Assembly: GCA_021234155.1 (NCBI GenBank)
Contig: JAJEKV010000016.1
Span: forward strand, 19,966,441-20,030,440
Origin: Isoetes taiwanensis
Taxonomy: Eukaryota > Streptophyta > Lycopodiopsida > Isoetales > Isoetaceae
DNA length: 64,000 bases
Direction of reading: 5' to 3'
The notes under the pieces are model-generated. The model saw nothing but the letters and a program-made list of their open reading frames with translations, had not been told where the DNA came from and ran no database searches. Every line of letters starts with the position of its first letter. Position 1 is the first letter of the stretch. The position numbers and the translations under genes are program-made. Positions 57,240 through 64,000 of this stretch are shown in pieces.

Positions 57240-60145
57240 TCTGTTCATGGAGGGTGAGAATTCCAATGGAAGTGATGGTTCTAAGCGCAAGTATGCCGAC
57301 ATTGGCCAGTTTTATGCCACAAAACAAATAAAGAAGCGTGTTTGTGTCGGTGGATTGCATCCTCGATTCTTCGACAAACGCTTCGGTCCAGATCAAAGAT
57401 TAGTTTTTGTGATCGTTTGTTGCAAGATGATGTGCTTTTTTTCGTTTTCGAACACAGTAATTGGAAATCCTTCGAAGTTATTGTTATGAAATCAATGATC
57501 GAAACTTGAAAGATGGGCTTCAAGAAGTAAAGTGCGCTAATAGCAAAGATAAATTGGTCGCAAAACATTCAATGTTATCAATGATTGTTGGAAAAAAAGG
57601 AGATATAAACAAGAATGTTTCTTCAAAATTGCTAAAGATACAGCCAAGAAATTTATCCAAAGCTGCAGCAAGAAGGAAGATAATGTCATTAAGTGGAGCA
57701 AATGTATGGGCTTTAGCAGGAAGGATGCCAAGATCAAATAGAATCGATGATTCAATCAAATGTCAGGTTCGTGAATTTTGGCTTGACAATACCAAAGTTT
57801 CACCAAAGGTTAGAGATGTCATGAAGAGGAGAACACAAGCAATACAATACCTTGATATCTCACAGGTTTGCTCTTGTAATTGAATCAATTCAGTCTTGAA
57901 GTTTATGTTTTCTTCCAAAATTCTTTCATGACTTTCTTCTGTACATTCTAGTTCTGTTCCGAGTGACATGTTAATGAATACACATGGTTTTCATGAAATG
58001 TATTCCATTTTACATTGTTTACATTTATACATTGTTTACATAGTAGCAGTAAATCTTGCAAATGATGTGCTATTAGGTACTTTTTTAGATGTACATCCAT
58101 TAACACTTACATGTCCATGCATTTTGCATTTACATGTACTTGAATATCAAAATTACATCATTTTACATTTTAGTGTACTTTCGTGTAATAAAGCCAAACA
58201 AATCGACATATGTACATTAGTTGTACTAATATTGTAGCATTAATGTGATGTACTAATATTGGAACATTAATTAGATGTACATTGGATGTACATTGATGTT
58301 GATTGGAACTGTTATCGTACATTAGATGTATCTTCAGACATTAGATGTACATTATATGTACAAGAATGCATCGATTGGAACTGTTGGATGGACATTTTAT
58401 GTACATAGAACATACATTAATTGTACAATAGTATAGTTCAATACTCTTTTGGCATCCGGTTGCCGACATCATTTTGCTAACATGGTCTTTAATGCTTTTG
58501 TTATTGCAAACCGAGCTTTATCAACAGTTTGTATATTAGAATCGATACCAAAAAATTCGGCGGTTTGAGTATCCGAAACCTGATTGCATAAGGAAATTGA
58601 AGGAGAGAAACACATGTTGTTGTGTCAAACATGAGCAAGCGATCTGTCTGTAAAGGCCTTCAATGATATGAGGAGATCCCTACATGTTAATTGCACTTGC
58701 TGGCGTAGTGTACGTGCATCCCAAAGAAAACAATGGAGTATGTCAAGCAAACAAGAAAACTTTTGATAATGTTAGTATCTTGTGGAGGTCAACAGCTTTT
58801 GCGAGAAATATGTGACGGATGAATGGCATAAACTAAAATGCATCAAAGGCGAATGTGATGAATGTGGAGTGAAGAAATTAGACATCTGTCCAAACGAGGA
58901 AGATGGAATTGAGAATGTGGACTGGCAAGTATATGCATATGTCAATGAGCCATCCAAAAAGGTACATCCGTAAGGCTTAGATTAGTTGATCGAATGACAA
59001 AGCATCTGCTTTGTTAAAGAACATGAAAAATCAGCTTGCTAAGTTTACTGATCATAACTTTACAAAGAATCGGGCAGAGCAAAGCAGTTTAAAAGATGTG
59101 TTGAGAAACTCCCGGATAATAGTGTGTTGTCCGCATTTGTTGACTTTTTGCAAGAGAACTACACATTGAAAACCGAGGGACGAAGTGCAATCCGAGCATT
59201 GGAATCTCGATCAAATTAGTATTTTGGTCCATATTTCAATGATGAAAATAGAAGGTAAGCTTAAAAAGCGATTGCATTTCTATGTTTTGATGATGACAGG
59301 AAGCATGACACTCATTTTGTGCAAACATGGTTTTAAATTACATTTGGGGTGGCTTAAGAATAATGGAGGTGGACACATAAACCTTCATTATGTGTGTGGT
59401 CGGATGGTTGTGCATCTCAATTCAAATCAAGACGGGCATGGTATGGAATCTGTAGATACCATGTTGAAAATAAAATTCGAAAGTGATATGGAATTTCTTT
59501 GGATCCGCCATGGGAAAGGCACACATGATGGCGAAATTTGGTATAGCAAAGTTGTGGCTTGAGAGCGAAAGCAAAAAAACAAAATGGCATGCCGGTGAAA
59601 AAGCGTAAACAAATTTTGTGCGCTTTTTAAGGGCCAAGGAATCGGATTGTGAAAGGGTGTTTTGGGAGGTTGGAAAACAGATGTGAACAGCAAAGAAGCA
59701 TTCAATTGCAAGACTTTACACGGTACTCAAAGATACATTTCAGGTCAACTATAAACCCAGCCAGATCCAACAAAGTTGCTATGCACCACTCTCGTGCTTT
59801 TGTGATGCTTGCATTAACTTCAATTGGTTGAATTGTGAGAACATTAAACATTGTGGAGAATGGTCTCTAAAAGTTTGGAGCCCAGAGATCATATTGCCAT
59901 CTCTTGTTGAAGCTGAAAATGATGTGGATGTTTTGTATGCAGAGGACGAGGCTGGTTTAGATGACACCAGTCGCTTTTTGGATGTATTTGTGTCTTTGCA
60001 AAGACTGCACAATGTGGAAGGTGTTTCATACTATGTTCTCATGTGCACCGTGGAAAAGCATGCATTGGAAGAAGATTCAATTGATGACTATAGAAATGAA
60101 TACTCACGGGCACTAGTGTCATTGAAGGACAATATTATGAACTAA
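57240..60145 (+). pseudogene. Plant transposase-like pseudogene
   Basis: Fragments in three frames follow the order of a large plant transposase-like family: RKIMSLSGANVWALAGRMPR with VREFWLDNTKVSPKVRDVMKRR (57670-57835), WHKLKCIKGECDECGVKKLDICPNE (58820-58900), then the core region with frameshifts (EHWNLDQISILVHIS near 59195, LHYVCG... near 59390, then FLWIRHGKGTHDG near 59495-59535), and a C-terminal part CDACINFNWLNCENIKHCGEW (59805-59865). Residues resembling the 'SDG..QFK' box are present but changed to 'CGRMVVHLNS'. Many shifts make it dead. Confidence 0.6.
58060..58440. repeat. ATGTACAT-rich region
   Basis: The palindrome (A/T)TGTACA(T/A), mainly 'gatgtacatt', recurs about ten times, for example at 58270-58300 and 58330-58410. 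A similar cluster lies at 60425-60490. Confidence 0.8.
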
Positions 60146-60419
60146 TCCTGTGCTGCCACAATAAGTATAAACCGCTTCCTACTAAGAATGTTTTGGTACC
60201 GCAGAACTGTGATTGGGGTTGAATCCCATTCAAGAAAGTAAAACACAAGTGAAGGGGGGCAAGCACAAAGATTTCACTTGCCGATGAAGTCCATGAGACA
60301 TTGTTATCACAACTTCCAAAGAATTGTAGATGACATGGACTAAGTCAGATCTGTAGTACTTTCCTGAAATATTGTAATACTTTGTTATAAGAACTGAAGA
60401 ACTGGACTACTTCAGAAGT

Positions 60420-60492
60420 GCATTATGTACATCAATGTACATAAGATGTACAACAGATGCACATCTTATGTACATCTGTTGTACATTCCAGA
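60420..60492. repeat. ATGTACA repeats forming nested inverted repeats
   Basis: 'tgtacataagatgtacaacagatg' and its near-reverse complement 'cacatcttatgtacatctgttgtac' lie back to back, so the region can fold on itself. Confidence 0.75.
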
Positions 60493-61039
60493 AATTTTGT
60501 TAAGTGTAAGTTGATTAGAATTGAACACAAGAAAGTTGAATTGCATAAACACTAAAAATGGTTTCAGTCATGGCAAAGATAAGAAATGGGTAGAAGCATG
60601 AAAGGGTGGGCAAAAAAAGTGCCAGTATTTTACATTTACAGATTCAAAATGTAATGAATTCAAGTCTAGTGTACAAATTCAAAATGGATGATCCATGTTT
60701 GATCCATTGAGGAAAGTTCAAAATGTGCGCCAAGATTTCGGAAGAATTTGGTATAATTATGGAGAATATTGGACGTCAACCACCTTTATTAATGATAGGC
60801 AACTCCATGTAAAATTCAAAATGTACATTACAAATACTTTAACCCAGTTCATTTTTTTACATTAATATACAAAAAAATTCAATCACCCTTTTATGCTTCT
60901 ACCCAAATGGACAGGTTTTCATGTACAAATGGTTGATATATTTATATTGTGGACATAAATATAACACACCCGAAAATGAGCATGGCTCATAATTCATGAC
61001 CAAGCTTCAAAATGTCAGTAGGAGCCTGATATCTTATGA

Positions 61040-61413
61040 CTATTGCATCATGTCTTCCAGCCCGCGAGAGGCTGAAGAGATATCCTCTAAAGCAGTAGTC
61101 CATGCGGTTTCTATAGCACGTGCCACTGGCAAACCTTTCCATCCTACATGGCCTGCATCTTCCAGGACACGTGCCTTCCCCCAAGGGTTGTGCAACAAGT
61201 GATTTGTTGCCAATATACCTTTCATGGTTGCTCGTTCCTCATAATTTTCAATTTGCTCAACCTTTTCCCAAAGTTCAGAACAATAAAGATAGAGGCGATA
61301 ATCGGTCCCCAACCCTATGTACTTGCAGCTTGTGTTGGTTTGTATTACCTCTGGGTGCAGCAGAACTCTATCTCTTAGTTTCTTAATAGTCTTTTGTGTT
61401 TCAGTCCATTCAT
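61040..61413 (-). CDS. Last exon of an unrecognised host gene
   Basis: On the minus strand an acceptor TTTGTAG precedes a 374-nt exon coding for about 124 residues and a stop at 61040. It reads EWTETQKTIKKLRDRVLLHPE, CKYIGLGTDYRLYLYCSELW, then ATMKGILATNHLLHNPWGKA and GLPVARAIETAWTTALEDIS. It is soluble-looking and well behaved, with no stops and balanced codon use, so it is probably real. I do not recognise the family. Upstream exons would lie to the right, beyond the LTR at 61710-63320, which would then sit in an intron or have broken the gene. Confidence 0.55.
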
Positions 61414-61709
61414 CTACAAAGCAAATGAAGATCACTTAATTATGTATACACACTCATAATTGTACCAATAAGAAAGACAAGTAAGAATAGAGTACTCAAG
61501 TGCAATGAACAAAAACTTTGATACATATATTCATAACATTTGAATTTGTACATCACCAAAGTCTGCACTCAACAATGGGCCGAGAGGCCAATAACATGAT
61601 GGCGTTTCTCCATTCCTTGTCTCAGATATTGACTAAATTTAGGCAGCAGAGCACCCAAGTTGCTGCCATAGTTTGCCAAAGAAAATCTGTTCCACTCGCC
61701 GATATGCCA

Positions 61710-63320
61710 TGTGACGCTTCCTCGCTAAATATACGGGCCTACCGGCCACTAATTCTAAGCAGAAATCCCCACCCCGGCCCATCAACCGCATGGGCCCTCC
61801 GTTTAACCCGCACTCGAGAGAATCCTAGTGCGGGCAGGGGACACGAAGGTGTCGCGGCGCCCTTCCCTATGGGCTCCTATCACAAAGTGGAAGCATAAAC
61901 AACGCAGGACTAGCAATAACAATACAACATACTACCTCAAGGGTAGTCCATCACATATCCACAACCGCAAAGAAGATAATCCTATGCCATAAAACATAAG
62001 AGCTCCTACCCATGGCTCCGACTCATAAGGAGGATGACTGACTGGCTAGGCCTCAAGATAGAGCAGACCGAGTCATAACAATGGTGGGGCTGGCATAAGA
62101 CAATGGCTAGGGTTGACCACTCCATCCGCCCCTCCCGGTGCATACTTTGGATGGGCTAGATCAGCTCGGCATGACTCTAACCTTCCGGATATGCAATCCC
62201 ATGGTATCACCCATCGGGACTACCTGTGTTGCATCTCCCCTGGTCCGATGAGGTAGGAAGGGTTGCATCTCCCCTTCCTGGTCTAGAGGCTCCACGGGCG
62301 GCTAGAGAATCGCGGGCGACACACCATCTGCACCGACCTGAACCCCCAAAATAAGAGCCAAGCCGACACTTGCAACTCTTGAGAGGAAGGGCAACACCAT
62401 TGCCCTGTGAGGTGTCGGACCCATGCCCGCCCACACCTAAGTGACCGACCATAAGCCTAGCCCACTATGGGATCCCCCCCGAGCCCCCTTTCAGCAGGGA
62501 TCCTCCCTCCATCTTGCCTCTAGCCCCGTTGTGTAGTGCTGAGTCACATCATAGCCTCCATAGCCCGGTGGGTTCCTATGCACAGGTCGCAACTAATAGG
62601 AACTAAGGGATCTACACTAGGAGCATACTACATATGGCTCTAGGTCTCTACCCCCCTTCCCAATACAAGAGGAGCAACATGATCAACCAACATCACATAG
62701 CATCATAACATGATAATCATCATAAGAACATCTTAACCTAATCATACATATCTAACTTACGCTAGGTTTCCTTGATTAGGTTCAAGATGTTGAATACTTG
62801 TTCTAGGATGGCTCTACTCTAGATACGACATACTAACCCATCCGAGTGCTAACTTCCAGATGGACTACTAAGAGCACTACTCCACATACCTGGTCCGAAG
62901 CACTCCCTCCCAACCCGGGCGCCTCCATGATCTTCAAGGTGTTCGAGGTAGGTCCCACTCCTGGCCGATGCGCCACGCTAACGGGGGGGCACGCTATGTG
63001 CAAGGCTAAGAGACGGTTCTCAAAACGGAGTTTCGAAAACACCTTAAGAAGGTTCCTGCACTGATTTGGAGCGTAAAAGAGGCCTAGGGTTAGGGTTTAG
63101 GCCTTTATAGGTTAGGGTTCACATGTTATGCCACGTGGCTCCAATAGGGTAAGTCCGTGTGGCGGGTGCCATAACCTAAGGTTGGCTAAGTTATATGAAT
63201 AACTTAGTCATGCCCCCTAGCGCCACAATCTATGGTATACAAGGCTATGAAGATAGACTTGTATAGTGACGGGTCCAGGAATATACGTATTCATAGCGTA
63301 TATTCCCCTGGAACGTCACA
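61710..63320 (-). repeat. 3' LTR of a second long-LTR element (minus strand)
   Basis: Reverse-complement copy of the LTR at 22729-24359, complete with TGTGACG...CGTCACA ends and 1611 bp long. On the minus strand it follows a purine-rich tract, as a 3' LTR should, so the rest of the element lies to the right beyond the window. Confidence 0.9.
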
Positions 63321-63335
63321 TTCTCCCCCCCTTAG
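63321..63335 (-). other. Polypurine tract of the second long-LTR element
   Basis: Minus strand CTAAGGGGGGGAGAA immediately before the LTR start. This is the usual plus-strand priming site of LTR retrotransposons and marks the LTR as the 3' one. Confidence 0.75.
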
Positions 63336-64000
63336 GACAATGCTATTCTCAGCATTGCGCTAAGGTGACTAACCTACCTTATGCCTGCAAAACAACATAA
63401 CATACTCTTTAATTCAATTTAGACGGTCAATTTCCTATTAAAAGTTACTTGTCAAAATTTAGGCTATATTTGTACTTATACAAAATTATATAGCCTTAAC
63501 AAGGTTACTTCTTACAATAATTCAAAACATTATTATAAGAGTTATTAGGGTTCATAATCTAAATTATGGTTCCCCCATCTTCTCGTAATGCGCCCCACCT
63601 CGAAACTCCTTCTCACTTGCCTGCACATGGAGCACATTACGTTAGTTTAATTAATAAGTTTGTGGTTTTAGGGGACCACCCCCCTTACCATACCTTGCAC
63701 TCGATCATGGCCCTTTCGGATTTGAGCTTAGGGACCATTTAAGATGATCCCATCATCGCCCATGATCAAGTGCTACCTTGTACTTCTCTGCTACCCCAGG
63801 CCGAAAACCCCTAGTGCATCATGCCCCAAGGGTTTTAAGTTAGGGAACGCCTCACATCCCATCATCGCAACATGATCACTTTGACCTTCACCATGACCCC
63901 CTATGGCCAGGTGTGCGACCCCACACATCGTGGCATAGAGAGCATCCCCGACCGATGTCCCATCATCACAAGACCATGCCTTTTCCTTTTCTCTCGCATG
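63336..64000 (-). mobile_element. 3' internal part of the second long-LTR element
   Basis: No pol domain is visible in these 665 bases. They are taken to be the 3' untranslated internal region. The element continues past the window edge. Confidence 0.5.

Larger units (their letters stand above)
56930..60910 (+). mobile_element. Degenerate DNA transposon with terminal inverted repeats
   Basis: The left end reads GGGTAAAAGCATGAAAGGGTG (about 56931-56951), and the right end, reverse-complemented, GGGTAGAAGCATAAAAGGGTG (60887-60907). A third copy of the motif lies inside at 60590. A transposase-like pseudogene fills the middle. No target duplication could be recognised, so the true borders are uncertain. 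Confidence 0.5.

Overview
The window is nuclear DNA from a land plant or close streptophyte relative, most likely a TE-rich non-seed lineage such as a fern, lycophyte or bryophyte. The evidence is spliced plant-type genes (a plastid-type tRNA(Ile)-lysidine synthase and a plant DUF7796 protein), plant LTR retrotransposons whose primer-binding sites match initiator tRNA-Met, a CENH3-like histone copy, and DUF7869-type transposase-like genes. The species assignment is inference. Nothing prokaryotic is present.

Layout. 0.1-2.5 kb: a complete three-exon DUF7796 gene (minus strand) with a GC-AG intron. 2.5-5.2 kb: intergenic DNA with a dispersed repeat and a perfect 29-bp hairpin. 5.26-21.32 kb: a Ty1/copia element with intact LTRs and a CCATT target duplication, split by an 11.4-kb inverted-repeat DNA transposon (6544-17919). 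That transposon carries two convergent genes and was itself hit by a 5'-truncated LINE (7430-10552) and by a small non-autonomous relative of itself (11393-11941). 22.5-29.3 kb: an EXECUTER-like gene remnant split by a long-LTR retrotransposon that carries a degenerate CENH3-like reading frame. 29.3-36.7 kb: mostly featureless intergenic DNA, simple repeats, a telomere-like array and a GC-rich possible Agenet-type gene. 37.3-42.5 kb: a ten-exon TilS/RSY3-like gene on the minus strand, the best-supported host gene. 44.6-55.3 kb: a DUF7869 transposase-like gene split by a 7.1-kb inverted-repeat element that holds palindrome arrays, a tandem duplication, heat-shock-element-like arrays, tRNA-related segments and a nested hAT element. 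55.5-56.4 kb: a tandem pair of small unknown genes. 56.9-60.9 kb: a degenerate transposon with a plant transposase-like pseudogene and ATGTACAT arrays. 61.0-61.4 kb: the last exon of an unrecognised gene. 61.7-63.3 kb: the 3' LTR of a second copy of the long-LTR family, whose body lies beyond the window.

The window is best read as nested insertions. In several cases deleting the insert and one copy of its target duplication restores an open reading frame across the junction (copia pol at 6543/17920, the plus-strand transposon gene at 7429/10553, the DUF7869 gene at 46841/53986). This fixes element boundaries and gives a relative order of events. Most mobile-element genes are broken by one or a few stops or frameshifts. 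Only the DUF7796 gene and the TilS-like gene look intact.
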